Shown here: positions 1 through 10,368 of the stretch, one piece after another | Layout of the letters: each line of letters begins with the position of its first letter | How positions within the stretch are numbered: the first letter of the stretch is position 1 | NCBI GenBank assembly: GCA_009829735.1 | Contig: CM020620.1 | Span: forward strand, 22,604,020-22,668,019 | Length of the DNA: 64,000 nucleotides | Direction of reading: 5' to 3' | Origin: Pyropia yezoensis | Lineage: Eukaryota > Rhodophyta > Bangiophyceae > Bangiales > Bangiaceae | The notes under the pieces: model-generated | Databases searched by the model: none | Seen by the model: the letters and a program-made list of their open reading frames with translations, nothing else | Told to the model about the DNA's origin: nothing | Made by a program: the position numbers and the translations under genes

Positions 1-880
1 CCCAGGACGGGCGCGACCCTAGCTCGCTCTGTGTGGCTCAGAACCTTTCTCCGGTCCAGCGGACAGAAAATTCCTTGGCAGGGAGGCCGATCGTGCACCA
101 GTTCCTGCCGCAGTTGTGCACCCGAGAAAAACCACGTGCCTGCCTGGCCGCCGGGCTTCAGTGATGCCTGTGAGGCCAGCAGGAGCAGAGATGTGTGCTG
201 ACTGACCGGCAGAAATCAGCCTCGGCTGAGATCGCGCCGTCCACTGCTGTTGCGACTCCAGGCCCTCCAGGGCCGCTGATTGTGCTTGGGATGCACGTGC
301 TGATGTGGACCTTGCGTGACGCCTCTTAGTCTTTGACTGGTACTAAAAATATATCTTTATATCTCATCTTGCCGATGTACGCATGTACATGCTTTTGAAA
401 AGAACTAAGCGCGTAGAAAAGGCAGCAAGACTCAAAGCAGTCTTCGTCGCACCAGGCTCACCGGTGCTGATTGGCCACTTGGGCCCGAAATGCGTGTTTG
501 CATCCAAAACAATCCAAGGCACTGGGCTCAAGCGACCCGCTTCTGCCGCGTCTCTGGGCGCCCTGGGGCAGGCTGCGAAGTGGGCGGCTCAAAGTGCCTG
601 ACCTGGCGTCAATCCACTCTGTCCGTGAGCAGGATGCTTCATTTCGTGGAGATCGCGCGGCCGGTTCGTCCTTCCACGGAGCCCTTCGTGACCACCCTGG
701 AAGAGCACTACCTGCGGGTTGGACGTCGGATCCCGTGTGACGCAGCACAGCCTCTGCCAAACCGCGCGCTGGGGCGAGCGCGACGGTTATTAGAATTTAT
801 TAATATTATGTCGCTGTATATTTTGCAAATTGGAAATTTGAAGAAAATCCGTAGTAGGTCAAGTTCGGTCGCTGGCGGTC
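1..880. other. No recognisable gene; AT-richer spacer
   Basis: I see only short overlapping open frames with no family motif. The stretch from about 780 to 850 is AT-rich compared with the surroundings and lies just upstream of the transposase gene. A perfect 12-bp palindrome, GCATGTACATGC, lies at 381-392. I looked for a transposon end near here (a TA followed by CAGT) and did not find a convincing one. Confidence 0.6.
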
Positions 881-973
881 GTGGCCGGTTCCTGGCCAAG
901 TCGCCAGACCAAGTCAACTCGTGGACATTGGGTGTCGGCGCTGACGCGTTCAGCGTCCCTCCTCCATTCAAGC

Positions 974-2062
974 ATGTACCCTATTGCTATCCGATGGCAG
1001 GTCATCGAGAACCGGCGCCAAGGAAAATCATGGGCGTTCATTTTGGAGCACGTCGGGTGCAAGCTTGCAACTGCGAAGCAATGGTGGGCCAATTTCCAGC
1101 GTCACGGCTCCCCGTGGAACGATGATGTCATCCACAACAGGCATGCGGACGCCTCGGTCTTCAATCCAGAGTTTTTGGCGGCGCTGAACACCCTAGTGCG
1201 GTCCCACCCAGAAATGTTTCTTTGGGAAATGGAGGCAATATTCGGGAAGCTGGCGGACCTTCCTGGCTGGGAGCAGAGCTGGCCAGTGTCGACAAGCACT
1301 CTGTCTCGGATGCTGAACAATATCGGATTTTCGGTGAAGCAGGTCGAGCGACTGGCGCTGGAGAGGTCGCAGGCGTTGAGGGTGGCTTTTTGTCGGTTGT
1401 ACCGCCAAGTACCAGATCGTTGCATCGTCGTCCTCGACGAAACGCACGTGGCTGGTCAGGCCATGGTGCGCCGGCGCGGCTGGGCGCCCATTGGTCGACC
1501 TCTGGAAGCGCTTGCGCCGGACCCTCGGGCCCGCGCGCGCTTCTCTTCCACGGTGGCCATATCGTATACTCGTGGTATTTTGGAGCTCTTTGTTAACGAG
1601 GTTCCCCCTGCATTGAATGGTGATGATTTTGTTTTGTTTTGTACCAGCCTTGTGCGGAGAATGAATGCGTATCACCCTGGCTTGCCTTGGTCAGAGCAGC
1701 CCAGTGACTGCGTGGTGGTTTACGATAACGCCTCTGTTCACACTGCGTTTGCGGATGAGATTTTTGAAGAGAACGGGGTCGCTCGTATCCGTCTCTCCCC
1801 TTATTCACCCGACTTCTCTGCCATTGAGCCTGTTTTTAAGGACTACAAGCACGGAGTGCGCAGCTTGGTGTATTGGCATCCGCTGCTGCCTGATCGTATT
1901 GCTCATGTTCTCGCATTTTCTTCTATCTCTTTATCATCTATACAAGGCCATTATCGCGAGGCGCGACGGCAGGTGCTGCGCAACCTCCCCGAGATGACTG
2001 GGGAAGGGATGCCATTGGAGGGCGTGTTTCCGGCCTTTCCTGGTCAGCTCGGGCCGCCTTGA
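974..2062 (+). CDS. IS630/Tc1-mariner superfamily transposase
   Basis: Predicted DNA transposase of 362 residues that would cut and paste its element through a DDE catalytic triad. The frame is open from 881, but the first true ATG is at 974. The N-terminal third (IENRRQGKSWAFILEHVGC) resembles a helix-turn-helix. The DDE_3 core follows: first Asp in VVLDETHV (codon at 1436-1438), second Asp in VVYDNASVH (1724-1726), and the Glu in SPYSPDFSAIEPVFKDY (1826-1828), with 33 residues between the last two, close to the DD34E spacing of IS630/Tc1. No frameshift or internal stop is visible, so the gene may be functional. I did not find terminal inverted repeats, so the element borders are unknown. 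It is only about 20% of the Tc1-like material here; the copy at 49240-49731 is a different lineage. Confidence 0.85.
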   Translation: MYPIAIRWQVIENRRQGKSWAFILEHVGCKLATAKQWWANFQRHGSPWNDDVIHNRHADASVFNPEFLAALNTLVRSHPEMFLWEMEAIFGKLADLPGWEQSWPVSTSTLSRMLNNIGFSVKQVERLALERSQALRVAFCRLYRQVPDRCIVVLDETHVAGQAMVRRRGWAPIGRPLEALAPDPRARARFSSTVAISYTRGILELFVNEVPPALNGDDFVLFCTSLVRRMNAYHPGLPWSEQPSDCVVVYDNASVHTAFADEIFEENGVARIRLSPYSPDFSAIEPVFKDYKHGVRSLVYWHPLLPDRIAHVLAFSSISLSSIQGHYREARRQVLRNLPEMTGEGMPLEGVFPAFPGQLGPP

Positions 2063-2439
2063 CATCTGCATCGTTTTTATTGCTGTTCTCTGTTTCACCC
2101 TAGAAGAGCAAGATGCTGGGACTATTTTCCTTTACTGACATCGCATCGTTTTCTTGTCTTCGCTCTGGTTTTTTGGGCGATGTGAGGGTATTGGATCGCC
2201 CGGCGACGTCTCTTGGCATCCAATGGCAAACTGTCGGACAAGAGCCGACCTGTGGCTGGCAACGATGAAAGGCTTGGGGCCGAATCGGGGCCCTTGCGGC
2301 TGCCTTGGCCGGGGGCAGAGCGGCGGCGACGGCCGCCAGCGCCGACGGCCGCGCCGAGCTGGTCGACGCCGCTACGGGCACGGCGCAGCACCTGCTGCCG
2401 CCGCGGCCGCTGTGTGACCCATGGTTGCAGCCGTACCCG
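2063..2439. other. Spacer between transposase and satellite array; nothing recognised
   Basis: The first ~150 bases are ordinary composition and could be 3' UTR of the transposase. From about 2290 the sequence becomes GC-rich and grades into the satellite. No gene motif seen. Confidence 0.5.
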
Positions 2440-5400
2440 GAAAAGGCGCTGCGGCGGCAGCCGGCAGCGGGGGTGGGGGGGGAGGCGCCCGCGGCGGCCG
2501 GGGAGCGCGGCCGGAGGGCGGCCCCTGTCTACGTTTGGCGCCGCCCCCCCGCCGCCGGCAGCCACCTGCTGCCGGCGGCACCGTCTTCCTCTTTAGGGCG
2601 GCGCCTGTGCTTTTTGGGCGCCGCCCCCCCGCCGCCAGCAGCCCCCCCATGTTGGCGGTACGGTCTTCCTGTGGGGGGCGGTGCGCGTCTACGTTTGGCG
2701 CCGCCCCCCTGCCGCCGGCAGGCCCCTGCTGCCGGCGGCACCGTCTGCCTTTCTTGGGCGGCGCCTGTGTTTTTTGCGCGCCGCCCCCCCGCCGCCCGCA
2801 GCCCCCCCCTGTCGGCAGCACGGTCTTCCTGTGGAAAGCGGCGCCTATCGACGTTTGGCGCTGCCGCCCCGCCGCCAGCAGCCGCCTGCTACCGGCGGCG
2901 CCGTCAACCTCTTTTGGGCGGCGCCTGTGTGCTTTGGGCGCCGCCCACCCGCCGCCGGCAGCCGCCTGGAGCCGGCGGCGCCGTCAAGCTGTCTTGGGCG
3001 GGGCCTGTGCTTTTAGGGCGCCGCCCCCCCGCCGCCAGCGCCCCACCCTGTTGGCGACACGGTCTTCCTGTTTGGGGCGGCGCCCTTACAGGTTTGGCGC
3101 CGCCCCCCCGCCGCCGGCAGCCGCCGCCCGTCGGCGGCGCCGTCAATTTCTTTTGGGCGGCTCCTGGGCTCTTTCGGCGCCGCCTCTTCGCCGCCAGCAG
3201 CTCCGCCCTCTCTCCGGCCCGGTCGTTTCGTGGGGGGCGGCGCCCATCTACGTTTGGCGCCGCCCCCCCTGCCACCGGCAGCCGCCTGCAGCCGGCGGCG
3301 CCGTATACCTGTTTTGGGCGGCGCCTGTGCTTTCTGGGCGCCACCCCCCCGCCGCCGGCAGCCGCCTGCAGCCGGCGGCATCGTCTGCTTTTTTTGGGCG
3401 GCGCCTGTGTTTTTTGGACGCCGCTTCTCGGCCGCCCGCAGCCCCACCCTGTCGGCCGCACGGCCTTTCTGTAGGAGGTGGCGCCCATCTACGTTTGGCG
3501 CCGCCCCCCCGCCGCCGGCAGTTGCCTGCTGCCGGCGGCATCGTCTAACTCTTTTGGAAGGCGCCTGTGCTTTTCGGGCCCCGCCCCCCCGCCGCCAGCA
3601 GCCTCCCCCTCTCCGCAGCACGGTCTTCCTGTGGGGAGCGGCGCCAATGTACGTTTGGCGCGGCCCCCCCGCCGCCGGCAGCGGCCTGCTGCCGGCGGCA
3701 CCGTCTGCCTTTTTTGGTCGGCGCCTACGTTTTTCGGGCACCGCCCCCCCGCCGCCGGCAGCCCATCTGTCGGCGGCACGGTCTTCCTGTGGGGGGTGGC
3801 GCCCATCTACGTCTTTGGCCGCCCCCCTGCCGCCGGCAGCCGCCTGCAGCCGCTTTTTTGGGCGGCGCCTGTGCGTTTTGGGCGCCGCCTCCCCGCGGCC
3901 AGCAGCCCCCCCCTGTCGGCGGCACGGTCTTCCTGTTGGGGGCGGCGCCCATACAGGTTTGGCGCCGCCCCCCCGCCGCCGGCAGCCGCCCCCCGTCGGC
4001 GGCGCGGTCTCTCTCTTTTTGGAAGCTCCTGGGCTTTTTCGGACGCCGCCCCCCCGCCGCCCGCGGCCGCCCCCTGTCGGCGGCCCAGTCTTTCTGTGGG
4101 GGGCGGTGCCTATCTACGTTTGGCGTCGCCCCCCCGCCGCCGGCAGCCCCCTGCTACCGGCGGTGTCGTCGGCGTCTTGTGGGCGGCGCCCGTGCTTTCC
4201 GGGCGCCGCCCCACCCCTGCCAGCAGCCCTTCCCTGTCGGCGGCACGGTCTTACGGTTTGAGGCGGCGCTCATCTACGTCTGGGGCCGCTCCCCTGCCGC
4301 CGGCAGCGGCCTGCAGCCGGCGGGGCCGTCTCTCTCTTTTGGGCGGCGCCTGTGTTTTTTGGGCGCCGCCCCCCCGCGGCCAGCAGCCCCCCCCTGTCGG
4401 CGGCACGGTCTTACGGTTGGGGGCGGCGCCAGTCTACGTTTGGCGCCGCCTCCCCGCCGCCCGCAGCCGCCTGCTGCCGGCAGCGCAGTCTCCCTCTTTT
4501 GGGCGGCGCCTGTGGATCTTGGGCGCCGCCCCCCCGCCTCCGGCCGCCGCCTGCAGCCGGCGGCATCGTTTGCCTTTTTTGGGCGGCGCCTGTGTTTTTT
4601 GCGCGCCGCTTCCCCGCCGCCGGCAGTCCCCCCCTGTCGGCGGCACGGGCTGTCTCTCGGAGGCGGCGCCCATCTACGTTCGGCGCCGCACCCCCCGCCG
4701 CAGGCACCCGCCTGCTGCCGGCGGTGTCGTCTCTCTCTTTTGGTCGGCGCCTGTGCTTTCTGGGCGCCGCCCCCCCGCCGCCAGAAGCCCCCCCCTGTCA
4801 GCGGCAAGGTCTTCCTGTGGGGGGCGGTGCCCATCTACGCTTGGCGCCGCCCCCCCGCCGCCGGCAGCCGCTTGCTGGCGGCGGCATCGTCTGCCTTTTT
4901 TGGGCGGCGCCTGTGCGTTTTGGGCGCCGCCTCCCCGCGGCCAGCAGCCCCCCCCTGTCGGCGGCACGGTCTTCCTGTTGGGGGCGGCGCCCATACAGGT
5001 TTGGCGCCGCCCTTCCGCCGCCGGGAGCCGCCCCGGTTTGGGGCGGCGCCCATCTACGTCTGGGGCCGCTCCCCTGCCGCCGGCAGCGGCCTGCAGACGG
5101 CGGGGCCGTCTCTCTCTTTTGGGCGGCGCCTGTGTTTTTTGGGCGCCGCCCCCCCGCCGCCGGCAGCCCCTTCCTGTTGGTGGCGCGGTTTTCCTGTGGG
5201 GGGCGGTGCGCATCTACGCTTTGCGCCGCCCCCCTGCCACCAGCAGCCGCCTGCTGCCGGCGGCATCGTCTGCCTTTTTTGGGCGGCGCCTGTGTTTTTT
5301 GGGCGCCGCCCCCCCGCCGCCAGCAGCACCCCCCTGTCAGCGGCACGGTCTTCCTGTGGGGGACGGTGCCCATCTACGCTTGGCGCCGCCCCCCCGCCGC

Positions 5401-8040
5401 CGGCAGCCGCCTGCTGCCGGCGGCACCGTTCGCGTTTTTCGGTCGGCGCCTGTATTTTTGGGCGCCGCCCCACCGCCGCGAGCAGCCCGCCCCTGTCGGC
5501 GGCACGGTCTTCCTGTGGGGGGCGGCGCCAATCTACGTTGAGCGCCGCCCCCCCGCCGCCGGCAGCCGCCTGCTGCCAGCGGCGCCGTCTCCCTCTTTTC
5601 GGCGGCGCCTGTGTTTTTTGGGCGCCGCTCCCCCGCCGCCAGAAGCCCCCCCCTGTCAGCGGCACGGTCTTCCTGTGGGGGGCGGTGCCCATCTACGCTT
5701 GGCGCCGCCCCCCCGCCGCCGGCAGCCGCTTGCTGGCGGCGGCATCGTCTGCCTTTTTTGGGCGGCGCCTGTGCGTTTTGGGCGCCGCCTCCCCGCGGCC
5801 AGCAGCCCCCCCCTGTCGGCGGCACGGTCTTCCTGTTGGGGGCGGCGCCCATACAGGTTTGGCGCCGCCCTTCCGCCGCCGGGAGCCGCCCCGGTTTGGG
5901 GCGGCGCCCATCTACGTCTGGGGCCGCTCCCCTGCCGCCGGCAGCGGCCTGCAGACGGCGGGGCCGTCTCTCTCTTTTGGGCGGCGCCTGTGTTTTTTGG
6001 GCGCCGCCCCCCCGCCGCCGGCAGCCCCTTCCTGTTGGTGGCGCGGTTTTCCTGTGGGGGGCGGTGCGCATCTACGCTTTGCGCCGCCCCCCTGCCACCA
6101 GCAGCCGCCTGCTGCCGGCGGCATCGTCTGCCTTTTTTGGGCGGCGCCTGTGTTTTTTGGGCGCCGCCCCCCCGCCGCCAGCAGCACCCCCCTGTCAGCG
6201 GCACGGTCTTCCTGTTGGGGACGGTGCCCATACAGGTTTGGCGCCGCCCTTCCGCCGCCGGGAGCCGCCCCGGTTTGGGGCGGCGCCCATCTACGTCTGG
6301 GGCCGCTCCCCTGCCGCCGGCAGCGGCCTGCAGCCGGCGGGGCCGTCTCTCTCTTTTGGGCGGCGCCTGTGTTTTTTGGGCGTCGCCCCCCCGCCGCCGG
6401 CAGCCCCTTCCTGTTGGTGCCGCGGTCTTCCTGTGGGGGGCGGTGCCCATCTACGCTTTGCGCCGGCCCCCTGCCACCGGCAGCCGCCTGCTGCCGGCGG
6501 CATCGTCTGCCTTTTTTGGGCGGCGCCTGTGTTTTTTGAACGCCGCCCCCCCGCCGCCAGCAGCCCCCCCCTGTCAGCGGCACGGTCTTCCTGTGGGGGG
6601 CGGTGCTCATTTACGTTTGGCGCCACTTCCCTGCCGCTGGCAGGCGCCTGCTGCCGGGGGCATCGTCGGCGACTTGTGGGCGGCGCCTGTGTTTTTTGGG
6701 CGCCGCCCCCCCGCCGCCCGCAGCCCCCCCCTGTCGGAGGCCCGGTCTTTTTGCGGGTGGCGGCGCCAATGTACGCCTGGCGACGCCCCCCCGCCGTGGC
6801 GCCAATGTACGCTTGGCGCCGCCCCCCCGCCGCCGGCAGCCGCCTGCTGCCGGCGGCATCGTCTGCCTTTTTTGGGCGGCGCCTGTGTTTTTTTGGCGCC
6901 GCCCCCCCGCCGCCCGCAGCCCCCCCCTGTCGGCGGCGCGGTCTTTTTGTTGGGGGCGGCGCCAATCTGCGCTTGGCGCCGCCCATCCGCCGCCGGCAGC
7001 CGCCTGCTGCTGGCGGCGCCGTCTGCCTTTTTCTGTCGGCGCCTGTGTTTTTTGGGCGCCGCCCCCCCGCCGCCCGCAGCCCCCCCCTGTCGGCGGCCCG
7101 GTCTTTTTGCGGGGGGCGGCGCCAATGTATATTTGGCGCCGCCCCTTCGCCGCTGGCAGCCGCCTGCTGCCGGCGGCATCGTCTGCATTTTTTTGGGCGG
7201 CGCCTGTGTTTTTTGGGCGCCGCCCCCCCGCCGCCCGCAGCCCCCCCCTGTCGGCGGCGCGGTCTTTTTGTTGGGGGCGGCGCCAATCTGCGCTTGGCGC
7301 CGCCCATCCGCCGCCGGCAGCCGCCTGCTGCTGGCGGCGCCGTTTGCCATTTCTGTCGGCGCCTGTGTTTTTTGGGCGCCGCCCCCCCCCCGCCCGCAGC
7401 CCCCCCCTGTCGGCGGCCCGGTCTTTTTGCGGGGGGCGGCGCCAATGTATATTTGGCGCCGCCCCTTCGCCGCTGGCAGCCGCCTGCTGCCGGCGGCATC
7501 GTCTGCATTTTTTTGGGCGGCGCCTGTGTGCTTTGGGCGCCGCCCCTCCGCCGCCGGCAGCCGCCTGGAGCGGGCGGCGCCGTCAAGCTGTTTTGGGCGG
7601 GACCTGTGCTTTTTGGGCGCCGCCCCCCCGCCGCCAACTGCCCCTCCCTGTCGGCGGCACGGTCTTCCTGTTGGGGGCGGCGCCCATACAGGTTTGGCGC
7701 CGCCCCCCCGCCCCCGGCAGCCGCCCCCCGTCAGCGGCGCCGTCTCTCTTCTTTCGGCGGCTCCTGGGCTTTTTGGGCGCCGCCCCCTCGCCGCCAGCAG
7801 CCCCCTTCTGTCGGCGGCACGGTCTTCCTGTTGGGGGCGGCGCCCATACAGGTTTGGCGGCGCCCCCCCGCGGCCGGCAGCCGCCTGCCGCCGGCAGCGC
7901 CGTCTCTCTCTTTTGGGCGGCGCCTTTTTTTGGCGCCGCCCCCCCGCCGCCGGCAGCCCCTTCCTGTTGGTGGCGCGGTCTTCCTGTGGGGGGCGGTGCC
8001 CATCTACGCTTGGCGCCGCCCCCCCGCGACCGCTAGCCTC
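2440..8040. repeat. ~160-bp hairpin-dense GC-rich satellite array
   Basis: About 34 tandem copies of a ~160-bp unit. Each unit holds three near-perfect inverted repeats: arms GGGCGGCGCC/GGCGCCGCCC around an 11-nt T-rich loop (TGTGTTTTTTG type); arms GGGGGCGGCGCC/GGCGCCGCCCCC around an 11-nt loop (CATCTACGTTT type); and arms CCGCCGGCAGC/GCTGCCGGCGG around a 5-nt loop. Each GGCGCC core recurs roughly every 80 bp, so the unit is really two related ~80-bp halves. Divergence between copies is mostly point changes and small indels. Open frames up to 1,553 codons exist here in all six frames only because the sequence is almost free of A/T-rich stop codons; I regard none of them as genes. Confidence 0.9.
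4780..6210. repeat. Higher-order duplication inside the satellite (858-bp period)
   Basis: A block near 4790-5350 recurs at about 5650-6210 with an exact offset of 858 bp. Matching landmarks are CATCTACGCTTGG at 4832 and 5690, and the unusual GGTTTGGGGCGGCGCC junction at 5036 and 5894. A third, partial copy starts near 6219. A separate local duplication with a ~320-bp period (two 160-bp units) is seen between 6960 and 7460. This is a higher-order repeat structure such as unequal crossing-over produces. Confidence 0.8.
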
Positions 8041-8830
8041 GCCGCCGGCGACGCTGCCGCCGCGCCCGGCACGCCAGCTGGCTGGCCGGCGGCGGCCGCC
8101 TTCGCCGGCGCCGCCGCGGCGGCGGCGCGGTTGGCGCCGGCGGTGCGGTCGGCCGTGTCGCTGGCGGGGTGCGCGCTTCTGGCGGCGCTCGCGGCGCTGC
8201 TGCAGCACGCGGTGGCCCACGCGGGGGGGGGGGGGGGGGTGGGGGCCGCCGCCGCGGGGGGCGGGGGGGGGGGGGGGGGTGGACCCGGCGGCTTGCCGCC
8301 GCCGCCGCGGCGGGCGCAGCCATCACCGCGGCGGTCGGCTTGATGCCCGTCGTGCTGCCTCCAGTGGCGGTCGCGCACAAGGGCGGCGGCGGCGGCTGTG
8401 GCGGTGGCGCCGGCGGCTGCGTCAGCACCCTCCCCCGCGCCCACGCGCTGCCGCCGGCCGCGCCGCCCCCACCGCCGCCGCCACCCTCAACGGGCGGTCT
8501 CCGCGACGGCGCCGGCGGCGCACCGGCGGCCCTCCCCGCGGGGGGGGAGGGGGGGGGAGTACCGGCCGCCGCCGCGGGGGGCGGGGGGGGGGGGGGGGGT
8601 GGCCGCCGTCGCGCAGGCGCTGCCTGAAGGCCTTGCGGGCGCGGTGGCCGCCGCGGCGGCCGCGGCGCCGGGTACGTCGGCGCGGGACGAGGCGGTGGCG
8701 GCGGCGGCGGTGGTCGTGGGGGCGGTCGCGCGGCTGGCGGCGGCGGCGCCCGTGGCTGGTTGTGGCGGGCGCGCTGCGGCAGCTGGGGGGGGGGGCGCTG
8801 GCGAGGCTGATGCGCCTGCCTAAAAAAGCA
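8041..8830. other. Ala/Gly-rich low-complexity region, possibly a broken coding sequence
   Basis: Three successive plus-strand stretches encode Ala-rich, partly hydrophobic peptides (for example AGCALLAALAALLQHAV near 8165-8215 and AAAAVVVGAVARLAAA near 8695-8745), each in a different frame. The frame changes fall at two almost identical G-tracts (8222-8281 and 8537-8602) of the form GCCGCCGCGGGGGGC followed by 17 G and then TGG. This could be a real Ala-rich gene broken by G-tract length changes, or chance open frames. No domain is recognisable. Confidence 0.3.
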
Positions 8831-9180
8831 AGCACACTCCCCCGTCATCGACGAGGAAGCCCCCGAGGTCCTCCGCACCGCGCAAAAAAAAACCACAACC
8901 GAAGACTTCAAAAGCACAGCCCACGCAGTCAGCCGCCCCCACGCTCGGAGAGCTGCCCTCCCTGCCGAGCTCCCCTCCGTCTTCCCCGCCCACAGCCCTC
9001 AAACACACACTAAAAAAAAAATACCCCCCCCGCGAACACATCCACCACTCGCATTCCACGACCCTCCCCCTTACCCCGCTCCACCAGGCCTGAGCCCTAG
9101 GCTGCGTCGGCGCCGACCTCCGGCGCCATCCGTGGTGAAGAGGGTATAGCGCCCATCGCCGGGGCCGGCGTCAACGACAG
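8831..9180. other. Spacer; nothing recognised
   Basis: A-rich runs and C-rich runs alternate. No gene motif or structured repeat seen. Confidence 0.5.
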
Positions 9181-10090
9181 CAGGAGCGCCCCCCCCCCCC
9201 CCCCCCCCCGACCCCCGCCCCCCCCCCCCCACAAAGCGCCCGCCGACGCGCGCTCGGCCGCCGCCCTCGCCACCGACAGCTGCCGCACCCCCCCCCCGCC
9301 AGACGCGCCTCCACCCACGACGCCGAGACCACCGCCGCCAACCGTTGTCGTCTTGCCGCCGCGCGCCGCCGTCGCGGTCGCCACCCCGCCGCCGACGGCA
9401 GCCTCCTTGTGCTTAGCGGGGGGGGCGCCAGCGGCCGCGAGCAGGCCGCCGGAGCCCCCCGCCGCGTCGGCGCCGGCCCCAGGCGCGGCGCAGGGCGGAC
9501 CGTGCTCACCGCCGGGGCCGGCGGCAACGACAGCGGCAGCGCCCCCCCCACCCACCGCCGACCCCCCCCCCGCCCCCCCCCGACCCCCCCCCCACCCCCG
9601 CCACAAAGCGCCCGCCGACGCGTGCTTGGTAGCCGCCCTTGCCCCCGACAGCTGCCGCACCCCCCCGCCAGACACGCCACCACCCACGACGCCGAGACCG
9701 CCGCCGCCAACCGCTGCCGCCTTGCCGCCGCGCGCCGCCGTCGCGGTCGCCACCCCGCCGCCGACGGCAGCCTCCTTGTGCTTGGCGGGGGGGGCGCCAG
9801 CGGCCGCGAGCAGGCCGCCGGAGCCCCCCGCTGCGTCGGCGCCGGCCCCAGGCGCGGCGCAGGGAGGATCGCGCTCACCGCCGGGGCCGGCGGCAACGAC
9901 GGCGGGAGCGCCCCCCCCCCCCCCCGATCCCCCCCCACCCCCGCCACAAAGCGCCCGCCGACGCGCGCTCGGCCGCCGCCCTTGCCGCCGACAGCTGCCG
10001 CCCCCCCCCCGCCACACGTACCACCGCCAGCAACGCCGAGACCGCCGCCGCCAACCGTTGCCGCGTTGCCACCGCGTGCCACCTACGTGT
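9181..10090. repeat. Tandem repeat, unit ~343-372 bp, about 2.5 copies
   Basis: The landmark ACAAAGCGCCCGCCGACGCG starts at 9231, 9603 and 9946, giving periods of 372 and 343 bp. The length difference comes from the C-runs between units. Each unit carries the same order of blocks (GACGCCGAGACC..., GCCTCCTTGTGCTTGGCGGG..., CGCCGGGGCCGGCGGCAACGAC...). Both strands are open over most of the array. The minus-strand reading gives a Gly/Ala-rich repeat protein ending at 9097, but there is no independent sign of coding. Confidence 0.8.
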
Positions 10091-10368
10091 TGGCAAAGGC
10101 GTGGCCGCTCTCCGTCGGCTGCCGCCAATCACAGCCGTTTATTCGGTGCCCTTTAAAGCAGCCAGTCGGACGCTGTCCGTCCACCTCGCCGCTTCGGACC
10201 GCCGTTGCCTGTCAGTGCTCGTAGATGAGCAATGTGCCCTCAAGTGGAAATACAGGCAAAGAAAAGTCATTGGTCACAGAGTGTATCGATCGAAAGCAAG
10301 GAAAAAGAGATAAGATGGACCAATCAAAAAGAAGTAACAAACGCAGAAACAGCCACGAGCGCCCGATC
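10091..10368. other. Downstream spacer of the zinc-protein gene
   Basis: Normal-composition DNA between the tandem repeat and the stop codon of the minus-strand gene at 10369. It may contain that gene's 3' UTR. No other feature seen. Confidence 0.5.

Noticed and set aside
881-973. Longer transposase N-terminus
   Set aside because: It depends on a GTG start; the first ATG in a eukaryotic gene is at 974.
2440-8040. Regularly spaced repeats resembling a CRISPR array
   Set aside because: Units are continuous and related along their whole length, with no unique spacers, and the DNA is eukaryotic.
2305-9013. Giant Pro/Ala/Arg-rich ORFs (up to about 1,550 codons) on both strands
   Set aside because: All six frames are open over the same tandem satellite because it has almost no stop-like triplets; sequences are repeats of one 160-bp unit and lack any domain.
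9097-10128. Glycine-rich 343-codon minus-strand protein
   Set aside because: Start is an artefact or uncertain, both strands are open, and the frame simply follows a tandem repeat; kept only as a low-interest observation.
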